Source: an uncultured Lacinutrix sp.
Lineage (GTDB): Bacteria; Bacteroidota; Bacteroidia; Flavobacteriales; Flavobacteriaceae
DNA length: 64,000 nucleotides
NCBI RefSeq assembly: GCF_947500325.1
Contig: NZ_CANMRQ010000006.1
Coordinates: 1 to 64,000, forward strand
Direction: 5' to 3'
Shown here: in pieces, positions 1 through 8,169 of the stretch
How positions within the stretch are numbered: the stretch's first letter is position 1
Layout of the letters: each line of letters opens with the position of its first letter
Translations under genes and position numbers: made by a program
The notes under the pieces: generated by a model
Seen by the model: only the letters and a program-made list of their open reading frames with translations
What the model was told of the DNA's origin: nothing
Database searches by the model: none

Positions 1-30
1 AAAATCCTGTGAAGCTAGCTTCACAGGATA
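1..30 (-). terminator. Palindromic terminator after the cysteine-synthase-like gene
   Basis: Bases 4-29 form a perfect 26-bp palindrome centred between 16 and 17 (arms start ATCCTGTG). It lies 59 bases after the stop of the minus-strand gene at 89, and on that strand it is followed by at least four Ts before the window ends, as expected for an intrinsic terminator. The symmetry means it could also act on the other strand. Confidence 0.7.
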
Positions 31-88
31 GTAATTAATTATTTTATAATCTGTCAACCTATTTTAGGACGACTCATTTATTAAATAT

Positions 89-1129
89 TTATTTAACGTA
101 TTGTATAGTTTGAGCTGCTTCTTCGTTCTTACTGTCGAAGAAACCTTGAACTCGCATCCACTCATCGCTATATATTTTGCTCATATAGCGAGAACCATGG
201 TCTGGAAAAATAATAACTACATTATCTGTTTCCTTAAACTCGCCTTCAGCATCTAATTGTTTAATGGCCTGCATTGCTGCTCCAGATGTATAGCCAACAA
301 ATAAGCCTTCAGTTTTAGCGATCTCACGAGCAGTATGTGCACTTTCTTCATCTGTTACTTTCACAAACTTGTCAATAGTATCAAAATCTGTAGCAGTAGG
401 AATAAGGTTTTTACCTAATCCTTCTATACGATATGGATAAATCTCTTTATCATCAAACTCTCGTGTTTCATGATATTTCTTTAATACAGAACCATAAGCA
501 TCTACTCCTATAATTTTAATATTAGGATTTTGCTCTTTTAAATATTTTGCTGTACCAGATATAGTACCGCCAGTTCCACTACATGCCACTAAATGTGTTA
601 TTTTTCCTTCTGTTTGATTCCAAATTTCTGGACCAGTAGTAGCATAATGTGCATCTATATTTAATTGATTGAAATATTGGTTTATATATACAGAACCTTT
701 TATTTCATCATGTAAGCGCTTTGCAACTTGATAATATGATCTTGGATCATCTGCACTTACATTTGCTGGGCAAACATAAACTTTAGCTCCCATATTCTTT
801 AGCATATCTATTTTATCTGCTGAAGATTTTGAGCTAACAGCTAGGATACAATCATACCCTTTTATAACACTAACCATAGCTATACTAAAACCTGTATTAC
901 CAGATGTAGTTTCTATAATAGTGTCACCAGGCTTTATAATCCCTTGCTTTTCAGCTTGTTCAATTATGTAAAGTGCTATTCTATCTTTTGAAGAATGACC
1001 TGGATTAAAAGCTTCTACTTTAGCTAAAAAGTTACCTTTAAATTCCGATGTCATTTTTTTTAGTTTTATCATAGGTGTATTGCCAATTAAGTCCAATACA
1101 TTATCAAAAACTTGTTTGTCTTGTGCCAT
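89..1129 (-). CDS. PLP-dependent cysteine synthase / cystathionine beta-synthase family protein
   Basis: Predicted PLP-dependent enzyme that makes cysteine from O-acetylserine and sulfide, or condenses serine with homocysteine; cytoplasmic. Counting from the ATG at 1129, the Schiff-base lysine is K48 in NPGHSSKDR, the substrate loop TTSGNTG is at 74-80 and the phosphate-binding SGTGGT at 184-189. The 346 residues end after the catalytic fold, with no C-terminal CBS pair. GHSSKDR replaces the commoner SVKDR form, so CysK, CysM and a short CBS cannot be separated by eye. An in-frame TTG lies two codons upstream, but the ATG is preferred. It has its own promoter (1180-1210) and terminator (1-30), so it is probably monocistronic. 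Confidence 0.9.
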   Translation of the reverse strand: MAQDKQVFDNVLDLIGNTPMIKLKKMTSEFKGNFLAKVEAFNPGHSSKDRIALYIIEQAEKQGIIKPGDTIIETTSGNTGFSIAMVSVIKGYDCILAVSSKSSADKIDMLKNMGAKVYVCPANVSADDPRSYYQVAKRLHDEIKGSVYINQYFNQLNIDAHYATTGPEIWNQTEGKITHLVACSGTGGTISGTAKYLKEQNPNIKIIGVDAYGSVLKKYHETREFDDKEIYPYRIEGLGKNLIPTATDFDTIDKFVKVTDEESAHTAREIAKTEGLFVGYTSGAAMQAIKQLDAEGEFKETDNVVIIFPDHGSRYMSKIYSDEWMRVQGFFDSKNEEAAQTIQYVK

Positions 1130-1179
1130 AAACAATATTTGATCAGTTACTTTAGTTAGAAATGTAACCTAAAACCTCG

Positions 1180-1210
1180 CAAAAATAAGAAAATTATTTT
1201 TAATGGTCAA
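1180..1210 (-). promoter_or_regulatory. Bacteroidota-type promoter of the cysteine-synthase-like gene
   Basis: On the minus strand TTG (1210-1208) is followed after 20 bases by TATTTTTG (1187-1180), matching the Bacteroidota -33/-7 consensus TTG and TAnnTTTG. Transcription would start near 1173-1175, about 45 bases before the ATG at 1129. The -33 part overlaps the 3' end of the upstream ptrB gene. Confidence 0.55.
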
Positions 1211-3269
1211 TTCCTTCTAAATCCAACAAAAAGGCATATTCTAATGCCACTTCTTTTAAGCTTTCAAACCGTCCAGATGCGCCGCCATGTCCAGCATCCA
1301 TATCAATATGAAATAATAATTTATTATTATCTGTTTTATATTCTCGTAATTTCGCTACCCATTTTGCAGGCTCAAAATATTGTACTTGAGAATCATGTAA
1401 TCCAGTTGTAACTAACATGTTTGTATATCCTTTTACTTGTACGTTATCATATGGTGAATAAGATTTCATATAATCATAATATTCCTTATTATTTGGGTTT
1501 CCCCATTCATCATATTCGCCAGTTGTTAAAGGAATACTATCATCTAACATTGTCGTCACGACATCAACAAATGGTACTGCTGCTATAACACCATTATATA
1601 ATTCAGAATTTAAATTAATAACTGTACCTATTAATAATCCACCTGCACTTCCTCCCATTGCATATAAATGCGCTGAAGAAGTATATTTCTCTTTTATTAA
1701 AAATTTTGAACAATCTATAAAATCTGTAAAAGTATTCATCTTCGCCAATAATTTTCCATCCTCATACCATTTACGTCCCAAGTATTCTCCACCTCTAACA
1801 TGAGCTATAGCATATATAAAACCTCTATCTAAAAGACTTAATCTAATTGTTGAAAAATAAGGGTCTATTGTTGAACCATAAGAACCATAAGCATATTGTA
1901 ATACTGGATTTTCTCCATTAAGTTCTATTCCTTTTTTATAGACTATGGACATAGGTACTTTAACACCATCTCTTGCAATAGCCCATACCCGTTTTGATTC
2001 ATAATTGTTTTTATCAAACTTGCCGCCTAAAACTTCTTGTTCTTTTTTAACTGCTTTGGTTTTAGTTTTAAAATTATAATCAATTACAGAACTTGGTGTT
2101 GTTAACGAATTATAACTATATCTTAATGTTTTGCTATTAAAATCAGGATTATTACCAATGCTTGCCGTATAGGTTTCATTATCAAATTTTAAATAGTAAT
2201 CTTCATTTCCATTCCAATTAATTATTCTTATGTTATTTAATCCATCTTCGCGTTCATTTATAACTAAATAGTCCTTAAATATTTCTATATCCTCTAATAA
2301 AACGTCTTCCCTATGGGGTATCACATCTTCCCAATTTTTTTTATCTGTTTTATTTTCCGATGTTTTTTGTAATTTAAAATTGGTAGCATCATCATTATTT
2401 GTCATAATATAGAAACTGTCACCATAATGCGCAATTGAGTATTCTAATTCACGCTCTCTCTTTTGAAAAATTTTAAATGTATCATCTGGAGTATTAGCAT
2501 TAAGAATTCGGTATTCTGTAGTTAATGTACTAGACGAACCAATAACTATATATTTTTTAGATTTTGTTTTATAAACAAAAGAATTAAAGGTATCGTCTTC
2601 CTCATGATAAATTAAAATATCTTCAGAAACTTTTGTATTTAATTTATGCTTATAAATTTTATCAGAACGTAAAGTAACTTCATCTTTTTTAGTATAAAAT
2701 AAAGTCTTATTATCGTTAGCCCAAGTAGAACTTCCTGTAGTGTTCTCTATTTTATCTGCAAAAATATCACCTGTAACTAAGTTTTTTATTTGAAGCGTAT
2801 ATTGTCTACGACTAACAGTATCTACCGAAAAACTGGCCATTGTATTATCTGGGCTAATAGAAATACCTGATAATTTAAAATAGGAATGTCCTTCTGCCAT
2901 TTGATTACAATCAAAAATAATTTCTTCTGCAGCTTCTAAAGTTTCTTTTTTACGTGTATATACTGGATAATCTTTACCCTTTTCATATTTAGTAATATAC
3001 CAATAACCATTTAATTTATAAGGAACTGAAGTATCATCTTCCTTTATTCTTCCTTTCATTTCTTCAAATAAGCTTTTTTGAAAAGGTTCTGTATGTTTTA
3101 ATACGGATTTTGTATAAGTATTTTCAGCATTTAAATGACTTAAAACGTCTTCATCTTCTCTGTTATTCATCCAGAAATAATTATCTACTCTTATATCTTT
3201 ATGAATTTCTAGTTTTTTTTCCTTTTTTTTTGCTGTTGGAGCTTTTACGACTAATGTGTTATCTAGCAT
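1200..3269 (-). CDS. ptrB: Oligopeptidase B (S9A prolyl oligopeptidase family)
   Basis: Serine peptidase that cleaves short peptides after basic residues, by family knowledge of PtrB. The 689 residues show an N-terminal beta-propeller region and a C-terminal alpha/beta-hydrolase domain. The nucleophile is in GGSAGG near residue 541, the acid in TGLHDSQVQYFEPAKW near 626 and the histidine in DAGHGG near 661; the stretches HVRGGEYLGRKWYEDG and VDVVTTMLDDSIPLTTGEY are diagnostic of the PtrB group. There is no signal peptide, so it should be cytoplasmic. It ends 70 bases before the next minus-strand start, within which that gene has its own promoter. Length is normal for the family (about 680-700). 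Confidence 0.93.
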   Translation of the reverse strand: MLDNTLVVKAPTAKKKEKKLEIHKDIRVDNYFWMNNREDEDVLSHLNAENTYTKSVLKHTEPFQKSLFEEMKGRIKEDDTSVPYKLNGYWYITKYEKGKDYPVYTRKKETLEAAEEIIFDCNQMAEGHSYFKLSGISISPDNTMASFSVDTVSRRQYTLQIKNLVTGDIFADKIENTTGSSTWANDNKTLFYTKKDEVTLRSDKIYKHKLNTKVSEDILIYHEEDDTFNSFVYKTKSKKYIVIGSSSTLTTEYRILNANTPDDTFKIFQKRERELEYSIAHYGDSFYIMTNNDDATNFKLQKTSENKTDKKNWEDVIPHREDVLLEDIEIFKDYLVINEREDGLNNIRIINWNGNEDYYLKFDNETYTASIGNNPDFNSKTLRYSYNSLTTPSSVIDYNFKTKTKAVKKEQEVLGGKFDKNNYESKRVWAIARDGVKVPMSIVYKKGIELNGENPVLQYAYGSYGSTIDPYFSTIRLSLLDRGFIYAIAHVRGGEYLGRKWYEDGKLLAKMNTFTDFIDCSKFLIKEKYTSSAHLYAMGGSAGGLLIGTVINLNSELYNGVIAAVPFVDVVTTMLDDSIPLTTGEYDEWGNPNNKEYYDYMKSYSPYDNVQVKGYTNMLVTTGLHDSQVQYFEPAKWVAKLREYKTDNNKLLFHIDMDAGHGGASGRFESLKEVALEYAFLLDLEGIDH

Positions 3270-3348
3270 ATTTTGATTGTCTTTACAGGATGTGCAAAAG
3301 TAAAACTTACAAGTAATAAATAAGTAAGATTTTTCAATAGATATTGTA

Positions 3349-3380
3349 TTGGTTATTATCCATCGAATTTAATAAATTTG
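3349..3380 (+). promoter_or_regulatory. Bacteroidota-type promoter of the YbaB/EbfC gene
   Basis: TTG at 3349-3351 and TAAATTTG at 3373-3380 are separated by 21 bases, close to the Bacteroidota -33/-7 arrangement. The predicted start of transcription, about 3387, leaves a short A-rich leader before the ATG at 3408. Confidence 0.55.
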
Positions 3381-3407
3381 TACACAACAACAACTTAAAA
3401 AAAAATT

Positions 3408-3731
3408 ATGTTTGGAGATATAATGGGAATGATGGGAAAATTAAAAGAAACCCAACAAAAAGTAGAAGAAACAAAAGCTCGACTAGACAATGTATTAATA
3501 GATGAACAAAGCAGTGATGCTTTATTAAAAGTAACTCTAACAGCTAATAGAAGTATTAAATCTATTACTATAGATAATGCATTATTAGAAGATAAAGAAC
3601 AACTTGAAGATTATTTAATTTTAACACTTAATAAAGCAATAGAAAAAGCTACAAATGTAAATGAAGCTGAAATTGCTGCAGTTGCTAAAGATGGTATGCC
3701 TAACATTCCAGGTATGGATATGTTTAAATAA
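3408..3731 (+). CDS. YbaB/EbfC family nucleoid-associated protein
   Basis: Small DNA-binding protein of the YbaB/EbfC family, thought to act as a dimer on the nucleoid. At 107 residues it has the family size. The N-terminus is the typical Met- and Gly-rich start ([20 protein letters not shown]), followed by a long helix and a beta-alpha core ending in the Pro/Gly/Met-rich tail ([11 protein letters not shown]). It stands alone between a divergent ptrB and a convergent gene, with its own promoter (3349-3380) and a strong terminator right after the stop codon. In many bacteria ybaB lies between dnaX and recR; that context is absent here, so a link to recombination repair is not supported locally. 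Confidence 0.9.
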   Translation: MFGDIMGMMGKLKETQQKVEETKARLDNVLIDEQSSDALLKVTLTANRSIKSITIDNALLEDKEQLEDYLILTLNKAIEKATNVNEAEIAAVAKDGMPNIPGMDMFK

Positions 3732-3766
3732 AAAAAACCTATAGAGCTAACGCTATAGGTTTTTTT
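3731..3766 (+). terminator. Intrinsic terminator after the YbaB gene
   Basis: A-tract, stem CCTATAG (3738-3744) / CTATAGG (3753-3759), then seven Ts (3760-3766). The flanking A and T tracts make it usable from both sides, which suits the convergent gene at 3803. Confidence 0.85.
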
Positions 3767-3802
3767 ATCAATCAATCATTTACTTAATACTGAGCATTCA
3801 TA

Positions 3803-4339
3803 TTAATGTTGTGTTAGTCTTTGTTTTTTTAAATATTCCGGAGAATTAAGAAAAAGGGTTTTTATTTGATTATCCCAATCATTTACAATATCAAAATAAC
3901 TGGTATTTACTTCTGCCATAATTGTATTACAATCCTTACAGGTATGTTTATAACCTAAAAAGTAATGTCCAAATTCGTGAAAGGCAACAACTTTAAGAAT
4001 TTCTTTATCTAATAATGTCATCCAACTAAACACTATTTTTTCAACTTGATTATTACTATCTCTAACGAGCATTCCTAAAGTTCCTCCTTTAGATGACATT
4101 TGTAAAGAATCTACAATTGCAATTTCTTTTAATTTGAATAATTTATCAGAATATTCAATATCGTACTCTTTACATAGTTTTAAAAAATCATCTAAAAAAG
4201 GTTGTACTAAACCATCTGTTTTTAAAACATCTGAAGAACTAACTCTATTTGGAAGTTCGTATATCGCTTTTTGGGCATTTACATTAAAGGCTAAAGCTAA
4301 CAATAGGGATAGAATTAAGTAAGCTCGTTTCATCTTCAT
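3803..4339 (-). CDS. Secreted HExxH zinc-metallopeptidase-like protein
   Basis: Exported protein of 178 residues with a clear signal peptide (residues 1-22, cleavage likely after VNA). A zinc site HEFGH lies at 121-125 with further histidine at 132 and a C-x2-C pair close behind (HTCKDC), followed by IMAE. The spacing HExxH-x3-G-x2-H is one residue longer than the metzincin signature HExxH-x2-G-x2-H, yet the following IM resembles a Met-turn. I infer a small archaemetzincin- or metzincin-like peptidase, but substrate and family are not recognised. Two close ATGs exist (4339 and 4333). It is flanked by the YbaB terminator and the OmpA-gene terminator, so it is probably transcribed alone. Confidence 0.75.
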   Translation of the reverse strand: MKMKRAYLILSLLLALAFNVNAQKAIYELPNRVSSSDVLKTDGLVQPFLDDFLKLCKEYDIEYSDKLFKLKEIAIVDSLQMSSKGGTLGMLVRDSNNQVEKIVFSWMTLLDKEILKVVAFHEFGHYFLGYKHTCKDCNTIMAEVNTSYFDIVNDWDNQIKTLFLNSPEYLKKQRLTQH

Positions 4340-4540
4340 AAGGGATTAAATATAGTTGCAATAACAATATTAAAACAACTAACTGATTATCATATAGTTA
4401 AAATAACTTTAGCGAACATAATTTAAAAATATCACTAAAACAAATAAAAAACGCATTTTAACGATAAAAATTGCCTTTAATCGTTATAATTTAACATTTA
4501 AACCAATAATAAGACCAAAAACAGAATAAATAAAGAACAA

Positions 4541-4571
4541 AAAAAGGGAAGCCGTTTGGCTTCCCTTTTAA
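4541..4571 (-). terminator. Intrinsic terminator after the OmpA-repeat gene
   Basis: GGGAAGCC (4546-4553), loop GTTT, GGCTTCCC (4558-4565) with A/T tracts on both sides. On the minus strand it follows the stop codon at 4596 by about 25 bases and ends in a T-run. Confidence 0.85.
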
Positions 4572-4595
4572 TAATTATATAAGATTTACTATATC

Positions 4596-6827
4596 TTAGT
4601 TAGCATCTATAACTCTAAATTGAGTTCTTCTGTTAACTCTATGATCTCTCTCAGTACAAGAAACACCATCAGAACAGTTATTTAATAATCTAGATTCTCC
4701 ATAACCATTAGAAACTATTCTTGAAGAATTGATTCCTTTTGCAATTAAGTAGTTAGTTACAGCTTGCGCTCTTCTTTCTGATAAAGAACGGTTAGATTGC
4801 TTAGAACCTCTTGAATCTGTGTGAGATGCAATCTCTACAGATACTCCACTAGATAATACTGGTAATAATTTAGCATCGATTTCTCTTTTAGCTCCTTCTG
4901 TTAATGTAGCAGAACCTAAATTCCAGTTTATGTTAAGGTCATTATATTCAACTAATTTACAATCAACTTCTTGCCAAGTAGTTAAACCACCTTTAGTTTG
5001 AAGTACTTCTTTTGTAACTGTTTTGTTAACAGCTGGAATAGTTACTTCATCAACTCTAGCATCGCTAGCTAAAATAGTTCTCTTTAAAGAAGCTGTTTTT
5101 TGTGGCACATCGATAACTCTTGTTGTTGGAGGTGTAGCCATTACAGTACGCTTCATTGTTTTTGTTACGGCAGGAATATCAATAGCTCTTGTTGTTTCTG
5201 GAGAAACAATAGTCTTTCTAATTGTAGTAGATTTAGCTGGAATATCGATAGCTCTAGAAGTTGGAGGCGTTGCCATTACAACACGCTTCATTGTTTTAGT
5301 AGTACCAGGAATATCTGTTACTCTAGTAGTAGCTGGTGTAGCTACAATAGTACGCTTCATTGTTTTTGTTACAGCAGGAATATCAATTACTCTTGTTGTT
5401 GGAGGTGTAACCATTACAGTTCTCGTAACTTCTTTTGTTACAGCAGGAATATCAATTACTCTTGTTGTTGGAGGCGTAACCATTACTTTTCTAGTTACTT
5501 CTTTAGTTACAGCAGGAATATCTGTTACAGTAGTTGTAGCAGGAGAAATTAATACTGTTTTCTTAATAGTTTTAGTTACAGCAGGTACATCTATAGTTTG
5601 AGTAGTTGCTGGTTGAGTCATTACAGTTTTCTTAACTGTTTTAGTAACAGCAGGAATATCTATTACTCTTGTAGTAGCAGGAGTTTGTACAACTTTTCTT
5701 GTATATGTACCCATACCACAATCTGAACTACCAGCATTAGCTGTATCACATCCTGGTTTAGTAATTACTTGAGCATCTGCTGCTAAAACAGTAGTATTAA
5801 CTGTAATGTTTTGAGCTGGTACATTTTTATAACACCAGTATCTACAATCATTAGGATCACTTGAAGCACAATCTGCAGCTGGAGTATCACTCATTCCCCA
5901 TTTTGCTGTAGCTGGCTTAGTTTCGATTACTTGGTAATCTGAAGAAAACTTAGCAGGAACAACAGTTAAAGTTGAACCATATTCTCTCTTCTTATATGAT
6001 AAAGTCTCAGTTCCCCATTTTGCTGGAATAACTTCTAAACGTTGGCTTGCTTCTTTTACTACAACTTCAACATTTTCTGTTCCGTATTGAGCAGGAATTA
6101 TTTTAACTCTTGTTGTTGCAGGTTGTACAACAACTTCAACGTTTTCAGTTCCCCACTTTGCAGGTATAACTTTCATGCTTTGACCAGCTTCATTTACAAC
6201 TACAGTTTCTGTTCTTGTCTCATATTTAGCAGGAATAGATTGTAATTTTTGATACGCTTGTTGAACAATTACTGTTTCTGTTCTAGTTTCGTATTTTGCA
6301 GGTACAACTTCTAAACGTTGGCTTGCTTCTTTTACTACAACTTCAAAAGTTTCTGAACCTAATTTAGCAGGAATAACAGATAATGTTTGTCCTCCTTCAG
6401 AAGATGTTACTTCAAAATTTTGAGTTTCGTACTTTGCAGGAACAACAGATAATTCTTGGTACCCTACTTTAGTTATCATTTCTTCAGTTGATGTTTCTGT
6501 AGTAGCAGCAACTTTTTCAAGTCTTTGAGCTGGTCCTTGTACAGTAACTTCAAAAGTTTGAGTTTCATACTTTGCAGGTACAACAGCTAATTCTTGACCA
6601 GCAGATTGAACTACTACTTCTTCATTTTCTGTTCTGTACTGTGCAGGTACAACTTTTAATTTTTTGTAAGCAGGTGCTACTTGAATAGTAACATCTTGAT
6701 TTACCCAAACATCAGGAGTTACACATCGCTTGTAACATTTTCCTGGATCAGGATTTGTTGGTAAATCTTGAGCAAATGCTGCAACACATACTACAAAAGA
6801 TAAGATTGTTAGTAATACTTTTTTCAT
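4596..6827 (-). CDS. OmpA-family outer-membrane-associated protein with two 23-residue repeat arrays
   Basis: Exported protein of 743 residues. Residues 1-19 are a signal peptide. Residues 60-289 hold ten 23-residue units of the form (V/I)PAKYET...VVV.EA.Q.LEV. A cysteine-containing linker (about 290-385) follows. Residues 391-596 hold nine units of a second type, IPAVTKTMKRTVMATPPTTR plus three residues, one of 22 and the others of 23. Residues 636-743 are an OmpA C-terminal peptidoglycan-binding domain, with HTDSRG and the LSERRAQAVTNYL helix carrying the aspartate and arginine that grip diaminopimelate. It probably links the outer membrane or a surface filament to the cell wall. The gene is alone between two terminator-bounded neighbours. 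The role of the repeats is unknown. Confidence 0.9.
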   Translation of the reverse strand: MKKVLLTILSFVVCVAAFAQDLPTNPDPGKCYKRCVTPDVWVNQDVTIQVAPAYKKLKVVPAQYRTENEEVVVQSAGQELAVVPAKYETQTFEVTVQGPAQRLEKVAATTETSTEEMITKVGYQELSVVPAKYETQNFEVTSSEGGQTLSVIPAKLGSETFEVVVKEASQRLEVVPAKYETRTETVIVQQAYQKLQSIPAKYETRTETVVVNEAGQSMKVIPAKWGTENVEVVVQPATTRVKIIPAQYGTENVEVVVKEASQRLEVIPAKWGTETLSYKKREYGSTLTVVPAKFSSDYQVIETKPATAKWGMSDTPAADCASSDPNDCRYWCYKNVPAQNITVNTTVLAADAQVITKPGCDTANAGSSDCGMGTYTRKVVQTPATTRVIDIPAVTKTVKKTVMTQPATTQTIDVPAVTKTIKKTVLISPATTTVTDIPAVTKEVTRKVMVTPPTTRVIDIPAVTKEVTRTVMVTPPTTRVIDIPAVTKTMKRTIVATPATTRVTDIPGTTKTMKRVVMATPPTSRAIDIPAKSTTIRKTIVSPETTRAIDIPAVTKTMKRTVMATPPTTRVIDVPQKTASLKRTILASDARVDEVTIPAVNKTVTKEVLQTKGGLTTWQEVDCKLVEYNDLNINWNLGSATLTEGAKREIDAKLLPVLSSGVSVEIASHTDSRGSKQSNRSLSERRAQAVTNYLIAKGINSSRIVSNGYGESRLLNNCSDGVSCTERDHRVNRRTQFRVIDAN
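5040..5657 (-). repeat. In-gene tandem repeat array 2 (nine units of about 69 bp)
   Basis: Encodes residues 391-596 of the OmpA-family protein. Units begin IPAV(T)K and end TTRVID; eight are 69 bp and one is 66 bp. Neighbouring units share codons as well as residues (for example the paired units for residues 437-459 and 460-482), which indicates recent duplication. Confidence 0.9.
5961..6650 (-). repeat. In-gene tandem repeat array 1 (ten units of 69 bp)
   Basis: Encodes residues 60-289 of the OmpA-family protein as ten consecutive 23-residue units beginning (V/I)PA and ending L(E/S)V. The unit EASQRLEV occurs twice with nearly the same DNA. This array is more diverged than array 2 but has the same period. 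Confidence 0.88.
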
Positions 6828-7052
6828 TTGTTTTGAAAATTTAATGGTTATATAAATATTGATTATACTAATAAAGTAGAATACTAGTCGTTTCTACTAA
6901 TTTCGGATAAAATTAATTGTTATCAAACTCAATCAAGTCTTAATTGTTAAAATTTCTTAATATTTCGATAAAATGCAAAAAAAATCGTTTAAACATTAAT
7001 TTCCGATTTTAATCACTGATAATCAATCAGTTACAAACAAAATAAAGTAATT

Positions 7053-8072
7053 TTACAACATTGATAAAACTTCCAAAAAACGACTATGCATATCTCTACT
7101 ATAGTCTATGTGTGTTACAATTCTAAGTTTTCCTCTTCCTAAATTACTTATAAAAATTGACTGCGATTCTAGTTTGTTTATAAACTCCAGTTCTGACATT
7201 GTATTATTTAAACTAAAAATAATAATATTAGTTTCTACTGGCTCTACACTATTAATATACGTGCAGTTATTTAAAACAGATGCTATTTCCTTAGCTTTTT
7301 TGTGATCTTCATTTAATTTTTCAATATTATTATCTAAAGCATACAATCCTGCAGCAGCCATAAACCCTATTTGACGCATACCTCCGCCTAAGATTTTACG
7401 TATTCTAATAGCATTTTTCATTAATAACTCATCTCCTATTAATACGGAACCTAGAGGGCAGCCTAATCCTTTACTTAAACATACAGAAATGGTGTCAAAT
7501 ACTTTTCCATAATCATGGGTCGTTTCATCTCCTTCAATTAATGCATTCCATAATCTCGCACCATCTAAATGTAAACCAAGACTATTATCATTACAGACTT
7601 GTCTAATTTTTTTAATTTCATTAAAATCCCAACAAGCGCCACCTCCTTTATTTGTTGTGTTTTCTATTTCTACTAATGTTGTTAATGGGCTATGATAAAA
7701 GTCTGGTGGGTTTATAGCTTCTATAACATCTGTAGCAGAAAACATGCCTCGATTGCCGTCTATTAATTTACAAGATACACCGCTATTAAATGAAACTCCT
7801 CCACCTTCATAATTAAAAACATGTGAATACTTATCACATATTAATTGATCTCCAGGGTTAGTATGCAGTTTAATAGCTGCTTGATTTGCCATGGTACCAC
7901 TAGGAAAAAACAAAGCATGGCTTTTTCCAAACATATTAGCTAGTCTTTCTTCAAGTTTATTTACTGTTTCATCTTCTTTGTATACATCATCTCCAACTTT
8001 TGCATCCAGCATTGCTTCTAGCATTTCTTTTGTTGGCTTAGTTACTGTATCACTTCTTAAATCTATTCTCAT
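7053..8072 (-). CDS. ltaE: Low-specificity L-threonine aldolase
   Basis: PLP enzyme that splits L-threonine or L-allo-threonine into glycine and acetaldehyde; cytoplasmic. The 339-residue length and the N-terminus (IDLRSDTVTKPT) are typical of the family. Other landmarks are FFPSGTMANQ near residue 58, the aspartate in LHLDGARLWNA near 170 that holds the PLP ring, and the PLP-binding lysine in LSKGLGCPLGS near 200, followed by GGGMRQIG. It is divergent from prfB with about 97 bases between the starts and has the OmpA gene downstream. No operon partner is visible. Confidence 0.93.
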   Translation of the reverse strand: MRIDLRSDTVTKPTKEMLEAMLDAKVGDDVYKEDETVNKLEERLANMFGKSHALFFPSGTMANQAAIKLHTNPGDQLICDKYSHVFNYEGGGVSFNSGVSCKLIDGNRGMFSATDVIEAINPPDFYHSPLTTLVEIENTTNKGGGACWDFNEIKKIRQVCNDNSLGLHLDGARLWNALIEGDETTHDYGKVFDTISVCLSKGLGCPLGSVLIGDELLMKNAIRIRKILGGGMRQIGFMAAAGLYALDNNIEKLNEDHKKAKEIASVLNNCTYINSVEPVETNIIIFSLNNTMSELEFINKLESQSIFISNLGRGKLRIVTHIDYSRDMHSRFLEVLSML

Positions 8073-8169
8073 TGGTTAAATAATTTCCGCATAAAACTAT
8101 AAAATAAGTCCGTAATAATTTTCATATGCTACTAATAATTCTATTTTTGTTTTAAACTAATAAAAGACT

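Noticed and set aside
1130-1135. TTG start two codons before the ATG of the cysteine-synthase-like gene.
   Set aside because: ATG at 1129 is a better start, and the two extra residues add nothing conserved.
5023-5601. Long open frame opposite the OmpA repeats on the plus strand, and a Cys/Ser/Asn-rich frame at 5100-5552.
   Set aside because: Both mirror the 69-bp repeats of the real minus-strand gene; composition is unlike a real protein and no start signal is present.
5040-6650. Regular spaced repeats that could suggest a CRISPR array.
   Set aside because: Units are directly adjacent, 69 bp, in frame and code for protein; there are no unique spacers.
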